Assembly (NCBI GenBank): GCA_032716605.1
Contig: CM064572.1
Span: forward strand, 45,744,563 to 45,808,562
DNA length: 64,000 bases
Origin: Paralithodes platypus
Lineage: Eukaryota > Arthropoda > Malacostraca > Decapoda > Lithodidae
Direction of reading: 5' to 3'
The translations under genes were made by a program, and so were the position numbers. The notes beneath the pieces were generated by a model. The model was not told the origin of the DNA. It ran no database searches and saw only the letters and a list, made by a program, of their open reading frames with translations. Within the stretch, counting starts at the first letter, position 1. Every line of letters begins with the position of its first letter. This document shows positions 43,163-55,515 of the stretch, piece by piece.

Positions 43163-43310
43163 AAAGGCAAAAGTCATGTTTAGCCCCATTAGTTTTAAAT
43201 TTGTTTAGTCGTTAGCTCCATTAGTTTGGCGATTTTAACACCTTTCGCCCCATTTCATTGTCCTTTTATAGACCTTTCGTGCCATTTAGGTGTCGATTTT
43301 TTGCCATGTA
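43163..43310 (+). mobile_element. TTAA MITE family A, partial copy, right arm
   Basis: Complement of 13748-13883: CCCATTAGTTTTAAATTTG, TTTGGCGATTTTAACACCTTTCGCC and TTAGGTGTCGATTTTTTGCC. Confidence 0.6.
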
Positions 43311-43407
43311 ACAGTTCCACAGCTCAACCATAATGTAACCCATTAAGCACCATGACGCCTTTTTACCTTTGAGTCTGGGTAAAATGTAATTAGTGTATGC
43401 AGTTTAA

Positions 43408-44462
43408 CACTTAAAGAGCGGGGCCCGACTTAAGCCTGTATCTAAAAAGCAGCAAGTTAGGAGCATTATTAAGGCTTTTAAAGGGTTAAAATCGAGTGCA
43501 AATGGCCGGGAGCGCAGCAGGCCACACGGCCGACACCCAGGGCTTACCGCCCACTGACTCACGCTCCCTCTGTTCTCGAGAGGCCGGCAGTGTAGCCAGT
43601 AGTGAGCGTAGCTGGAAAATATATGCCGCTATACGCTAAACTCCCATGTTGGTGGGTCTTCCAAATTATATTTTAAAGAAAGTTCAGTCTGTTCTTAACA
43701 GGGCCGCAAGACTCATTTTTGGTGTTCCACCTAGAACTCCTACTACATCTCTTCACATAGAACTGCACTGGCTGCCAGTAAGAGCAAGAATAGAATTTAA
43801 GTTGTGTTTGGTGACTTTTAAGGTTCTCAAATTTGGTGAGCCTAGGTACCTTGCGGAGCTGCTCAGGCGCCCACCGGCACACCATGGTGTAGTTGTGCGT
43901 CATGACAATGACCCTTTTCGTCTCGATGAACCAAGGGCTTTCCAGCAGTCTTCTTTCTTTGAGAGGTCATTCTCCTACATGGCTCCGAGGTTGTATAACA
44001 GGTTGCCGCTGTCCATGAGACAACTGAGTTCTGTTGAATGCTTCAAGAGACAACTTAAGACTTTTCTCTTTGAGAGAAGGTATGATCTTGAGAGAGGTGT
44101 CATGACAGATGGCTATAGAGTTTAGGCTATTTTGCCACTGCTAGTGATTGTTAAATGTGTGTTGTATATAAGCTTTCTTTTGATGCATTGATTTTGTTCT
44201 TTTTTCTTTCTCTTTCCGAGCGCTAGTGAATTCTTCGGAAAAATTGGCGCTTATGAGAAATAAGTAACATGCTTATTATTATTATTATTATTACCACTGC
44301 ATCAAAACGATGAGTGCTACGTAGCTCGTTCTGGTCTCATTTTGAAGCTTGTAGCGCCTAGTTTTTTGCTGAATACATTTCTTTTCATGCAGATACTTGA
44401 TTGATCATTCAGGAGGGCCTGAATATGCCCAAAATAGTCCAAAACTCCCCGCTAGATGAGGG
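43408..44462 (+). mobile_element. Divergent family-C element with L2-like LINE insertion, right arm (inferred)
   Basis: TTAA 43404-43407 then CACTTAAAGAGCGGGGCC; TTAA 44463-44466 preceded by CTCCCCGCTAGATGAGGG. The L2-like LINE occupies about 43640-44294. Confidence 0.45.
43646..44125 (+). pseudogene. L2/CR1-type LINE C-terminal fragment, right arm (159 aa)
   Basis: Same protein as at 12925-13404. The surrounding element runs from about 43640 to the (TTA)n tail at 44272-44294. Blocks LHWLPVRARIEFKL and FKRQLKTFLF are present. No catalytic domain. Confidence 0.8.
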
Positions 44463-44466
44463 TTAA

Positions 44467-44718
44467 GCATGAGATGGTTCGGCCATATGGAACGTATGGA
44501 AAGCGAGAGAATGACTAAGAGGGTGAACGAGAGTGAGGTGGAGGGACAGAGAGGGAGAAGTAGACCGAAAGAGAGGTGGAAGGATGGAGTGAGGAAGTAT
44601 ATGAACGAACGCGGTGCTGGTTGGGGGGAGGGGTGTCGACTGACTGGGGACAGAGGTGCATGGGGGCGGTTCGTTCGTGGCCACACCTTCGGGGATCACG
44701 GCGTCGGTCAATAGATAG
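44467..44718 (+). mobile_element. RTE-like LINE 3' fragment, right arm
   Basis: An 81-codon frame 44469-44714 with RWFGHMERM and GQRGRSRPKERWKDGV, then AATAGATAGAAG as a short tail. Complement of 12331-12583. Confidence 0.85.
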
Positions 44719-45117
44719 AAGAATGACGTACGTATTATAATTATAAGACTGTTTATTGAGATCGTATTTGCCTATTTGAGTCGTAGAGGCAGATTGTATG
44801 CTAAATAACAGGGTCCAGAGAATATAGGGTCAACCCATGCGCAGGTACCTGTGAATGATTGACGTCACAGTCCCCACGCTCTGCCTGAACCCCTCATGTA
44901 ACACATCTTGTTTTTGTGATATATTGAACTATGCGTGTATATAGAATCTTATTTAATGTTACAGGACAAAAGAAAACATTAAAATATATCAAGCTTAGTA
45001 TATTTTACAATTAAATGTGCATAAATATGAGGTAATATAATATATTATGGATGATAGCGAGCATACCAATAACATATAGGCTATAGGCTACACCAAGAAA
45101 GTGCTTACATTAACTTC

Positions 45118-45120
<3 letters not shown>

Positions 45121-45181
<61 letters not shown>
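45121..45181. repeat. (GA)n microsatellite, right arm
   Basis: About 60 bp of pure GA, uninterrupted, unlike its left-arm partner at 11872-11928. Confidence 0.95.
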
Positions 45182-45186
<5 letters not shown>

Positions 45187-45223
45187 AGTGGTTGATACCT
45201 GATTAGGGGCTACTTATTCCTAA

Positions 45224-46201
45224 AGCAGGCGTCACACCATGCCGACTTGAGCCAAGACTGACCACGACCTTGAGTCGTGGTCAGGAGTGCCGACCTTCGG
45301 CGGAGAGATTAAGGATTGGGGGCGGGGATTTTTGGACGGGACTCAGTATGGATGGCCACGCCACCTGACGGCGACCTGACGGGGTAGAGCGGCACCCATG
45401 CTGGACTGAATGTGAGTTTTAGGTCGCCGCTGGAGTGCCGATCTGCGGCGTAGTGCGTCGACAACGACCCGACGAACGGCGTCGACAGGAGTTAGGGCGG
45501 CGTCAATATGCATTACTGCGCCGATGAGCGGCGACCCCTTCAGTATGGACGGTGACCCCGGCCCGCATGACCCCGAACGACGGCGACCGAACTCAAGGTG
45601 GGGTATATAAAAGCTACACCAAAGGGTGGGCCTCATCAGTATACCTTTAGCCACCGTAACGGGAGGGGGTCCCCGCATGGCGGCGCATAACGGGGATCCC
45701 GGTATGTTTTTACGGCGCTTGGAGGGGATGGCCGCCAACCATCGCCGCCTATGACGCCGTTTGACGGCGACCACCCCCTCGGGAGTACATAATCCAGGAC
45801 CGTTAGGGCATCGTTGGGTCGCCGCAAGCCGCCGCTGCTCCCCGCAGGTTGTTATGGTGACGCTGCCTGACGCAGACCTCAATTATGGTGCCGTGTGCCA
45901 CCGCACTGACACCTACCGTTTCCCGTCAAGCGTCGTCAAGCGCCGTCAAGCGCCGCCAAGCGCCGTCACACGCCATCAGCCTCCAGTCCCTTTCCCGTCC
46001 CATTTTTTTACCTCACTCCACGCCTACTTGATTTCAAATGTTACGCTTGTAGAACTTTTGAGGGGGTATGTGAAGACCAATCCCGACCTGTTTGTTAGGT
46101 TGGCGACGGCCCATGATGCGCGGCGACGTAGACAAAGACTGTCCACGACCCTTAGGTCGCGGACAGTCTTGGCCTAAAATCGGCTAGGTGTGACGGGTGC
46201 T
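45224..46201. mobile_element. GC-rich PIF/Harbinger-like MITE, right arm
   Basis: TAA duplications at 45221-45223 and 46202-46204. Ends AGCAGGCGTCACACC and, inward, AGCACCCGTCACACC. A 179-codon minus frame (45343-45882) exists only in this arm; the left arm has different, shorter frames, which argues against coding. Confidence 0.65.
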
Positions 46202-46439
46202 TAAGGAAGGGCATATTATAATGTCATTAGTTAAGGAACGGACACACACACAAACACGCACACAGACTTGTGTTTGTGTGTGTGGACAAGCGGTGATGTG
46301 TGTGTGTGTGTGTGTTGATCTGAGTGAAAATCTGTGAGTGAATGTGTGTATGGGATAGTGGGAATAAGTGTTTGTGTGTGCGTATCTTGCTCACCTTTAT
46401 CATGACAAAAGGACTGCATTTTACAAACCATGAGTGTGT

Positions 46440-46538
46440 GTGTTGAATTCTAGCTTGTCAATGTTAAGCTGATAAATCTTTTTAATGCCCTATGAATTTT
46501 CCGCCAAGTAGAAGGGACACACACACCACACACACACA

Positions 46539-46631
<93 letters not shown>

Positions 46632-46935
46632 TACGCACGCACACATACACTCACCCACATACATACGCACACTCACTAACTCACACATACATGCATTTTA
46701 CAAACTCATGTGTGTGTGTGGGTTGGGGTTAGTTTCTAGCTTGTCAATGTTAAGCTGAATATTTTTACTAACGTCATACACACACACACGCACTACATTT
46801 TATAAACTGTGTGTGCATGTGTGTGTGTGGGTTGGGGTTAATTCTAGCTTGTCAATGTTAAGCAGAATAGTTTTCCTAACGTCATACACACACACATCAA
46901 ACATTTTACAAATGCATTTTACAAACTGTGTGTGT

Positions 46936-47017
<82 letters not shown>

Positions 47018-47060
47018 ACGCGCGCTTTTGAATTCTACCTTGCCCATGTTAAGCTGATGA
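46440..47060. repeat. ~105-bp minisatellite with CA/TG expansions, right arm
   Basis: Complement of 9885-10640. The main CA tract is about 100 bp here (46526-46628) against about 218 bp in the left arm. Confidence 0.8.
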
Positions 47061-47104
47061 TTGTTTCTACTGTCATATGACCAGCTGCCAAATTATCACA
47101 CCCA

Positions 47105-48273
47105 CATTAGAATTATAATTAAAACAGCAAGCTACAAGGGCTATGTTACATGTATTCATTGATTAGTAAATTCAGAAAATGTAATTTACCAGTCGATATA
47201 CAGCTGGAATTGTTTAAAGCAATGGTTAGACCAGTTATGTTGTACTGTATGCTGCTGAGGTATGGGGACATTATGTTATTAAAAAATTAGAACAGCTTCA
47301 TTTGAGGTTTTTAAAGCATACATTACATGTTCATAAGTATACTAGTAATGACATGTTGTATGGTGAACTTGGTGAATATCCTATAGACATAAATATTAAG
47401 TGTTCAATGATCGGTTACTGGGCGAGATTAATTACTGGTAAAACAAGTACGGTAAGTTAAGTTATATAATGTACAAGTGTTTGTTACATTTGGATCAGGT
47501 TGGTGTTTATACTTCACCTTGGTTGAATTGTGTTAAAAGTATTTGTAATGACTGTGGGATGTCTGGAGTCTGGTTGTCACACAATGTAATAACCCCAGTC
47601 TGGTTCAGATTGGCAATAGAACAACAGCTTAAAGATCAACGGATAACAAAATGGAATAGTAATTTGTCAAGTAGGGCCATTTGTAGTAGCTATAGAACTT
47701 ATACATTTGTCTTCAGTATGGAGGATTAACTTGCGAAATTGGATAAGGGAGAGAGACTAGCTATAAGTAAACTGAGAGCAAGTAATAATAAATTACCAGT
47801 TAATACTGGTAGACACAGAAATATTGATAGAGAAGACAGTGTATGTACTAAATGTAATGAGAATGTGGTGGAGGACGAATATAATTTGTTGTTTATTTGT
47901 CAAAATGAGGATATTGTACAGTTAAGGAATAGATATATTTCTCATTACAGATACTACAAGCATAACCCAACACAATATAAATATATACTGTTAATGAATA
48001 ATACTAACTTAAAATGTATGAGGAATCTGTCAGCTCTTCTCAAAAGAACGTTTACTATGTATAGATAGATCAAGTCTTAGGACATTTAATATAGTTTGCT
48101 TAAGATGTACCAGTGTATTTACGTGTACGCTAATTTAGTTAGCAAAGGCACATTGTACATGTGTAGCATGTAAGGGGCTGTTCTCCATAATTTTTGTAAA
48201 AGTCTGATCAAAATAAACTCAATTCAATTCAATTCAATTCAATTCAATTCAATTCAATTCAATTCAATTCAAT
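47105..48273 (+). mobile_element. Non-LTR retrotransposon 3' end with (AATTC)n tail, right arm
   Basis: Frames 47469-47729 and 47739-48068 carry the LINE C-terminus with CTKC...C. The 3' end is AATAAACTC plus about ten AATTC units (48220-48272). Confidence 0.75.
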
Positions 48274-48274
48274 C

Positions 48275-48275
<1 letters not shown>

Positions 48276-48357
<82 letters not shown>

Positions 48358-48535
48358 CCAATTCCTGTAAACTACAAATAGGTAAATACACACACACACA
48401 CACACGTTAGTCCAAAATACTGGGAACTGGGAATATCCATTACGATACTTGTCTAAGTAAAATGGATTGATTATAAAGTAACTAAGACAGGACAACACGA
48501 GCGCTGCTCAATTCCTGTAAACTACAAATAAGCAA

Positions 48536-48592
<57 letters not shown>
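48276..48592. repeat. (CAGA)n and (CA)n microsatellites, right arm
   Basis: CAGA units at 48276-48328, CA at 48329-48354, 48389-48406 and 48538-48592. Left-arm partners total far more CA/TG. Confidence 0.92.
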
Positions 48593-48594
<2 letters not shown>

Positions 48595-48626
48595 TAATTG
48601 TCTCAATTTCTGATGTTGTTAGTTAA

Positions 48627-48838
48627 GCCTTTGAGTACCAGCTACGTGTGTTATATTGTATTCTAGCTAGGATATATTAATACGATATTATGCAGCTTCG
48701 GAAGAATCTATGGTAGTTAAAAAGGTTGGTTGAGATAGTTGGAAGCCATATTATTGCTAGAGGTCCTTCCTAATCTGAATACAATGGTCTAATAGTGGCT
48801 ACACTATAAAGAAAAGGACATCACCGGTACTTTATGGG
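48627..48838 (-). mobile_element. TTAA MITE family B, complete copy, right arm
   Basis: TTAA at 48623-48626 and 48839-48842, same 212-bp length as 7977-8188. The GTACCGGTGATGTCC end is intact. Confidence 0.8.
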
Positions 48839-49374
48839 TTAACTGTATAGTAACTAACATCATTGTTTTTATGCTATATATTTCAAGATAGGTATCTTAG
48901 CATTCATAATTCCAATTCATTATCATACCACACACAACTAGAATTATAAAACATCCGCTTTGTTTCACCTGTATGTTCGTGATTGAGTTCTCAAAGTGAA
49001 TGAACTGACCGACCTCCCACTGACCCCTAGCCTCTGTCCCCACTGTGGGGAGAATGACGTCATGCGCGAAAGACACCGCGTTTTCTTTGAGCGGTGGGTT
49101 GACCCTATATTCTCTGGACCCTGCTAAATAAATCGTCTAAAGGTAACGAGAATATAATTTAAATTACGTCATGGTATTGAAGGGGTAAATTTTGAACCGA
49201 ATAAAAAACTTACTTTCTATCCAAACATGCTATTATAAGTGTGATGATAAATTGTGACTGAGTGGAAGAGGAATATTAATTTTAATCTATTTTAAGTTGA
49301 GGAAGCTTTGCACGACTTTTGATCATGACTGTATACCCCATATTCACCAACCTACTATTACACTAGATAACACA

Positions 49375-49417
<43 letters not shown>

Positions 49418-49418
49418 T

Positions 49419-49456
<38 letters not shown>

Positions 49457-49648
49457 AAGAGAGAACGAACAGAGTATAGTGTATATCTTCACAAACTACC
49501 GGTCATTGAACTCCAACAGTACCCTCAATATCTTTAGAGGAACACATTCTCTCTCTCTCTCTCAAACACACACTCCCACACAGTCATTCATATTTACCTA
49601 ATGTCTGGCGTTACACCCTCATAATACCGTTAAAAGGATTGTTTAATA

Positions 49649-49684
<36 letters not shown>

Positions 49685-49739
49685 TCATTCATATTCACCT
49701 AAAATCCTACACACACATACATACTCATGCTATAAATTA

Positions 49740-50812
49740 ACCACCCTTTAACCCTTTCTGACTATCATTAGGCGATTATGTGCAGTTTTAGAAGGTTCTG
49801 TGGAAGTCAACAGATTAATTGTGATGGTTGAACCTAATTTATATTCCAAGATTTCCTGCATAAAGGCGGATTTAAAAGAGCGTTCTTCTCGCAACCTGTA
49901 TACACAACTCTCATCCGGTAGGTCCTGTAATATATTTGTCAAAATCCTGTCATATCTAATAATAGTCAGTATAGTTGCCAATACCAGTTAATTTTGTATT
50001 GAAATATTGCCAAAATGAAGTTGTGAATAATAAGGTGCTCGTGTATATCCACCTAAAATTTAATACAATCGTGTTATGACAAAATATACATAAAAGCTAC
50101 CTGCTATTTCTGACTACAACCAAAGCCATGTTCATAACTCTCTCACAGAATAACCAAAGTATTCCGCTCCACCTCCCTCCTTACTCTATGAATTACGGCC
50201 CTTCCAACTGACATACATTTACCACCTCTTTGACCCTTTCTGGCTATCATTAAGCGATTTTATGCAGGATAAAAAGACCCTTTGGATGTCAGCAGATTCA
50301 TATTGATAGTTGAACCACTTTTGATTACTGTGTTCCCTCAATAAGCTGAATACAATCGTGTAATGATAGCCTAAATAAACAGAAGAGCGACTTGCTACTT
50401 CTGACTGCAACCAAAGCCATAACCATAACTCTCACACACACAATAACCAAAGTCTTCCGTTCACCCTCCCTCCTTACCCAATGATTTATGGCCCTTCCAA
50501 CTGATATAAGTTAACCACCCCCTTAGCTCGATTTGACTATCATTAGGCGATTTTATGCAGCATAGATTTAACCAGTGCAAGTCAACAGATTATTTTTAGT
50601 AGTTGAAACACTTTTGATTATATATGTCCATCCTAATCTGAATAAAATCGTGTAATGATAGCCTAAATAAACATACAGGCTGTCTGTTACTTCTGACTAC
50701 AACCCAAGCCATAATCATAACTCTCTCTCACACAATAACCAGTCTTCCGCTCCACCTCCCTCCTTACCCAATGAATTATTGTCTTTCCAACTGATATAAA
50801 TTACCCCATCTC
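49740..50812. repeat. Degenerate ~290-bp tandem array, right arm
   Basis: Complement of 6020-7090. Three units marked by CCTCCCTCCTTACCCAATGA-like sequence near 50170, 50467 and 50755. Confidence 0.7.
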
Positions 50813-51042
50813 TTTAACCCTTCCTCCCCGGGCTGCCTTACTTAAGGACGGAGGCTGTATCCGGGCGATTTGGCTGAAAACACAACATACGTTAACTAAG
50901 GCTAATCTTGCTTAATATACTACCTACATTAATCAAACATATGTCAAAATGGGCGCCTTACCTTGCCGCGTAGAATGGCGTTGAGTAGAGCTTTCTAGCT
51001 CAACTGGTTGCGGAGTGATGGTGATGGAAGTGGAGGTAACTT

Positions 51043-51228
51043 TTGCCGCCTATTTACCTCGCCGCGTCCGAACACTCAACCGCGGCCCAGGCTACGACGA
51101 ACGTTTTGACTCGTCGCTCTACCTTGAATTATGGCGGGAAGCGATTTTTTAGTGTTTTATTGTTTATTTTGCCATATATTATTGTTATTATGTTATTTCC
51201 ACTCAATAAAGTTATTTTTCTGAAGTAA
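51043..51228 (+). other. Small frame (61 codons) with poly(A)-type signal, right arm
   Basis: Counterpart of 5605-5790 with one residue change. CAATAAAG lies near its end. Converges on the transposase. Confidence 0.25.
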
Positions 51229-51239
51229 TTTGTGTCTCT

Positions 51240-51800
51240 GTCACTTACAGTATACTTAGTTTTATTGTTATTATTATAGTAGTTATGATTATTTATACTG
51301 GACTATGGTAATTGATAGTGTTATTTTCACTTATTTATTGTTAGGAATATATATTTTAGTGTCACTTTCACTTGTTCATATTGTTCTGAAGGCACTTATT
51401 ATTACTTATGTGTGCCTCTTTCACTTAGACTTAGTATTATAGTCATTATTATAGTAGTTATGATTATTTATACTGATCTATGGTAATTGATAGTGTCATT
51501 TTCACTTATTTATTGTTAGGAATATATATTTTAGTGTCACTTTCACTTGTTCATATTGTTCTGAAGGCACTTATTATTACTTATTTGTGTTCTCTTTCAC
51601 TTAGACTTAGTTTTATAGTCATTATTAGTAGTTATGATTATTTATACTGATCTATGGTAATTGATAGTGTCATTTTTCACTTTTTTTATTGTTAGGAATA
51701 TATATTTTAGTGTCACTTTCACTTGTTCATATTGTTCTGAAGGCACTTATTATTACTTATGTGTGTCTTTCACTTATACTTAGTTATATTATTATTATTA
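51240..51800. repeat. ~175-bp tandem repeat in piggyBac 3' region, right arm (three units)
   Basis: TTGTTCTGAAGGCACTTATT recurs at about 51384, 51557 and 51733. One more full unit than the left arm, which instead has a 72-bp partial unit. Confidence 0.8.
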
Positions 51801-51833
51801 TTATTGAGTGTCACTATCACTGTCACTTACACT

Positions 51834-53549
51834 TCAATAGTGTGTCATAGTGTGGAAATCATTGAAGCAGGTGCCAGCACACAGTCCCACCTGACACTTG
51901 AGGCATTGCCAAGTGCTTTTTGTGGGTTTGCGGGGTCGTCGAGTTGTGCGGCTGCACACATAGCACCTCTTCTGCATTCTTATTCTGCTGTTAGGACCCT
52001 GGAAAGGAAGGGCGACGAGCTGGTGCTTTCTGAAGAAGTTGGCACACCCAGTTCTGTCCAGCATGCTTGGTCCTTGTACTGGCCTCCCTGGTGTATCCGC
52101 ATGTTTACCCAGGAGCTCAAGTATCAGCTGCTTTTGGAAGGTCCGCAGGCTCTTGTACTTCATGACTGGAGTCCTCAAACGGTAGATGTTGTACGCGTTG
52201 AGGACAGACATATCTACTGTATGCAGGACAAACTTCTTGTACCACCTGCAAGATGTTCGCAGGCAGTCTATGAAGCCCATCTGCATGTCGGACTTGTCGA
52301 CGAGGCGCATGTTGATATTATAGTCCAGGACAGCAGCTGGTTTCGTGGTAGGGTTCTTCGTCCTTCGGTCCACCTTCCCTGTGGCGACCATCTCTGCCTT
52401 GTGGCATGTGGTGAGGAGGTTGACCTTGCGCTGGTCATGCCAGTGGATGGAGAGGATGGGACCACTCTTCTTATGGAAGATGTCCGTCTTCTTAGTCTTG
52501 GTTGGGTAGACTGGCATGCCCTTCCTCTTCCCCTTCACTGTGCCGACAGTTCCGGTCTTGCGGTCATGGAGGTACTTGGCGAGGATAGGCGACGTGTAAT
52601 AATTGTCGGTATAGAGGATGTGGTTGTCATGGAAGTACCTCTCCATCATCCTCTTTACCACAGCGCCGCCAAAACCAATGAGGGGGTCAATCTGGACTTC
52701 ACCACCCTTGCCGCTGTAGACTATAAAGTCGAGCACATATCCCGTCTTGCAGTCGCAGAGGACGAAGAGCTTGATGCCGAAGCGGTGTCTCTTGGACGGG
52801 ATATACTGTCGGAAGTGCAGCCTACCACGGAACAGGACCAGAGACTCGTCGATGCACAGCTTCTGAAAAGGTATCAGGTAGGTGGAAAACCGATGACGTA
52901 TCATGTCATACAGTTGCCTGATCTTCCAGAGTGTGTCGGGCTCGTGGACATGCATGTTATTTGTCAGGTGGAAATATGAGAGGATGTCAAAGTACCTATC
53001 CCTTGACATGTATTTGCCAAATGCTGGAGTCGTTGCGAGGTCGCCAGTTATCCAGTAGTCGGCCAGAACGTGCTTCTTTATGTGTGTCATCAGCATTGTG
53101 AGTGCCAAGAACACATATAATTCTGCCACAGTGAGAGCTCTCCATGCCACCATCTTGGCATTTCCTCCCAAGAAAGTTTGAACAGATAGCCTGGTGGTTA
53201 TTTGTCTCTTTGACAAGGTATTCCATGACTTCATTGTCGTAGAAGCCACAGAAAAGTTCACTGGGGGTCGCATTTGGGCCACAGGGATATGCTGGTGACA
53301 CCCCGGAACCCTGTTGTACCTCGTCAAAGGCAGGACAATCTGGCTCAAAATCCGCCCCATCTGTCCACACAAACATGTCAGCTGCTCGAGGATGAGGACG
53401 TGCAGCTGCAGCAGGCACACGCCCTGGACGCCCTGGCACACGCTCTTGGCCACACAGACGCCCAGGCGGACGCCCTGCACGCCCACGCCCACGCCCAGGC
53501 CCACGCCCAGGCCCAGGGGCAGCGGCGTCGGCAGGCTGACCACGTCCAC
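51834..53549 (-). CDS. piggyBac transposase catalytic and zinc domains, right-arm copy (571 codons)
   Basis: Two codons shorter than the left copy in the GC-rich linker. The IDES, YTDNYY and LVDKSD aspartates and all eight Cys/His ligands of the C-terminal zinc motif are kept. Changes include S for F in the LVDKFD block, D for G and S for G near HAGTPG, and K for E in CLEC. As on the left, the true transposase part begins about residue 128, and upstream sequence continues in another frame. Confidence 0.85.
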   Translation of the reverse strand: MDVVSLPTPLPLGLGVGLGVGVGVQGVRLGVCVAKSVCQGVQGVCLLQLHVLILEQLTCLCGQMGRILSQIVLPLTRYNRVPGCHQHIPVAQMRPPVNFSVASTTMKSWNTLSKRQITTRLSVQTFLGGNAKMVAWRALTVAELYVFLALTMLMTHIKKHVLADYWITGDLATTPAFGKYMSRDRYFDILSYFHLTNNMHVHEPDTLWKIRQLYDMIRHRFSTYLIPFQKLCIDESLVLFRGRLHFRQYIPSKRHRFGIKLFVLCDCKTGYVLDFIVYSGKGGEVQIDPLIGFGGAVVKRMMERYFHDNHILYTDNYYTSPILAKYLHDRKTGTVGTVKGKRKGMPVYPTKTKKTDIFHKKSGPILSIHWHDQRKVNLLTTCHKAEMVATGKVDRRTKNPTTKPAAVLDYNINMRLVDKSDMQMGFIDCLRTSCRWYKKFVLHTVDMSVLNAYNIYRLRTPVMKYKSLRTFQKQLILELLGKHADTPGRPVQGPSMLDRTGCANFFRKHQLVALPFQGPNSRIRMQKRCYVCSRTTRRPRKPTKSTWQCLKCQVGLCAGTCFNDFHTMTHY

Positions 53550-53922
53550 GACCTCGCCCTTTTACTCTTCTTGTCAGGACTTCCTCTTCCTCTTCCTCTT
53601 CCTCAGGCGACGTCAGGTCATCTGGGGCAATGTTGGGGTCGTCAGCATCCTCTTCAGGAGACAACTCTGGTGAAGAATAGACCGGGCGTCGGCGGCGTGG
53701 GGCTGCGGGAGGTTGAGCAATGGGAGCCTCGGCCTCGGGAGTTGGGCTCCTTTTGCGGCTAGCCGTGGACTTTTCCGCCGGAAATAATGACCTACGATGC
53801 GGGGCCTGTGGTGGCACACTGTGGGAGGCCAATGACGCACTTGTAGAGGCCCTTTGGTCAACCTGAGGGACAGATGAAGCCGAGGGCTGTGGGTGGCCCT
53901 CCCGGCGTCCCGGGTCAAGGCG
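52996..53922 (-). pseudogene. piggyBac transposase middle segment, right arm
   Basis: The N-terminal frame after the shared TGA: basic/proline-rich linker, glutamate run, Gly-Arg-Pro repeat, then SELFCGFYDNEVMEYLVKE before the same frame break as on the left. Confidence 0.6.
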
Positions 53923-54516
53923 TCAGGACAAAGGAATGCGGGTGGTTGCTAGGCCTGGGTCGGCGTCACTATCACTATCTACGCCTTCCCTCACTTGTTC
54001 TGCTTCCCTGCGTGCTTTCTTGGCTGCACTTTTCACTAAAGACTGTTTATAGAAGTATTTACCCACTTTCAAGGGCGTACGGGCAGGCAAAGGGGAAGGT
54101 CCTGGCGTAGGGCTAGGGCTAGGCCTAGGCCTACCCTGACCTACGAAACTAGGCGAAGGGGTTGGCTCTAGCACACTTGGTACTTCAATAGCACCTTCCT
54201 CCACCACTTCCACATCAGGATCATCACTACTATCACCCCCCTCAAATAAATCAACATTGTCATCATCACCAAATCCCACAAAATCGTCAACTTCGCTTCC
54301 ACTTGTACTCTGAATATAGAGGTTTTTGTCCACAGAGCTTTCACCACTGCTCAAATCCGGGTTGAAAAGTTCACGGTGTATTGCACTCTCACTTAGCAAA
54401 CGTTTCACTTTCCTTAGTTTCTTTTTCTTCTCGGTTGGCAGAGGCGTAGATGTTGCAAGCGGGTTAGCACTGGGACGCGCGGGAGATTGCACAGTATCGG
54501 ACGCGTCGGAATTCAT
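53923..54516 (-). pseudogene. piggyBac transposase N-terminal segment, right arm (197 aa)
   Basis: Identical in sequence to the left-arm product as far as I can compare, including the terminal TGA. The ATG is 209 bp inside the transposon end. Acidic disordered N-terminus with basic EKKKKLRKVKR. Confidence 0.6.
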
Positions 54517-54729
54517 TTTTTTGCTGTAGCTCGCAATGGTGGCAACGTAGGAACTGATAAGAGTGGTAGTTGAGGCTTGGTGGCGCTACGATCGCCCTCG
54601 CCAATTAAAATTTGCCCGCGCTAAATTTAAAAGCGCGCTTTAAAGCACATACCTTAGGTAAGGACGCCCGGGTAGCGGCCCTTCTGCAGAGCTGTCCTTA
54701 CCTAAGGCAGCCCGGGTAGGAAGGGTTAA

Positions 54730-55006
54730 GGGGACAGTGCTTATTTATTTGGAGTCTATTAATTTATATATTCATTTATTTTTCAGTTTTCTCCCTAGAT
54801 CTCCATCAAACTTAAAATAACATCCATTACATCCCCCTTCTAGCATAATTTGTAAATTTTTCGATAGAAAAATGTACCAGACGGTTCCTCTTAAATTACA
54901 GGCTCACTATCGCTCGCCAGGAAAAAAGTCGACACCTAAATAACACGAAAGGTCTTAACATTGACAGAATTGGAGCAAAAGTTCTTAACATCGCCAAACT
55001 GATGGG
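54730..55006 (-). mobile_element. TTAA MITE family A, truncated copy abutting piggyBac, right arm
   Basis: Complement of 1966-2242. It shares TTAA 54726-54729 with the transposon. Confidence 0.65.
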
Positions 55007-55145
55007 GCTACCTGCTGCTTCTGACTACCAACCAGAACCATAATCATAACTCTCTCACACAATAACCAAAGTCTTCTGTTCCACCTCCCTCCTTACCCAA
55101 TGAATTATAGTCCTTCCAACTGCCATAAATTGACTGTCTCGTTAA

Positions 55146-55511
55146 GGGGAAACGGGTCATTTTTCTGGACACCCTTCTACCTCATGCTTAGCCCCATTAG
55201 TTTTCAGATTTTAAGACATTTGACTCATTAGTTAGGCGATTTTAAGACCTTTCGCCCCATTTCTTTGTCAATAGTATGACTTTTCGTGTCATTTAGATGT
55301 TTGATTTTTTTTCCTGGTGAGCGTTAGCAAGCCTGTAATTTAAAAAGGAACCGACCTTCGGCCAGGCCATTTTTCTATCGAAAAATGTAAAAATTATTCT
55401 TGAAGGAGTCTTGGGAGGGTGTTTTTATAAGCTTGATGGAGGTCTAGGGAGGAAGCTAATAAAATAGTAATACAAATACATAAATGAGCAAATAAATAAG
55501 CCCATCTCTCC
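55146..55511 (+). mobile_element. TTAA MITE family A, full-length copy, right arm
   Basis: TTAA at 55142-55145 and 55512-55515. Complement of 1462-1826, 1 bp longer. Start GGGGAAACGGGTC, end GCCCATCTCTCC. Confidence 0.82.
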
Positions 55512-55515
55512 TTAA

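Larger units (their letters stand above)
44809..49123. mobile_element. hAT-like element with 8-bp target duplication, right arm
   Basis: CTAAATAA at 44801-44808 and 49124-49131. TIRs start CAGGGTCCAGAGAATATAGG. Same contents as 7694-12241 in mirror order; 233 bp shorter, largely through microsatellite length. Confidence 0.8.
50817..54725 (-). mobile_element. piggyBac-family DNA transposon, right-arm copy
   Basis: TTAA at 50813-50816 and 54726-54729. Ends CCCTTCCTCCCCGGGCTGCC and, inward from the other side, CCCTTCCTACCCGGGCTGCC. Length 3909 bp, longer than the left copy mainly because it has an extra ~175-bp repeat unit. Same internal stop and frameshift in the transposase. Confidence 0.92.
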
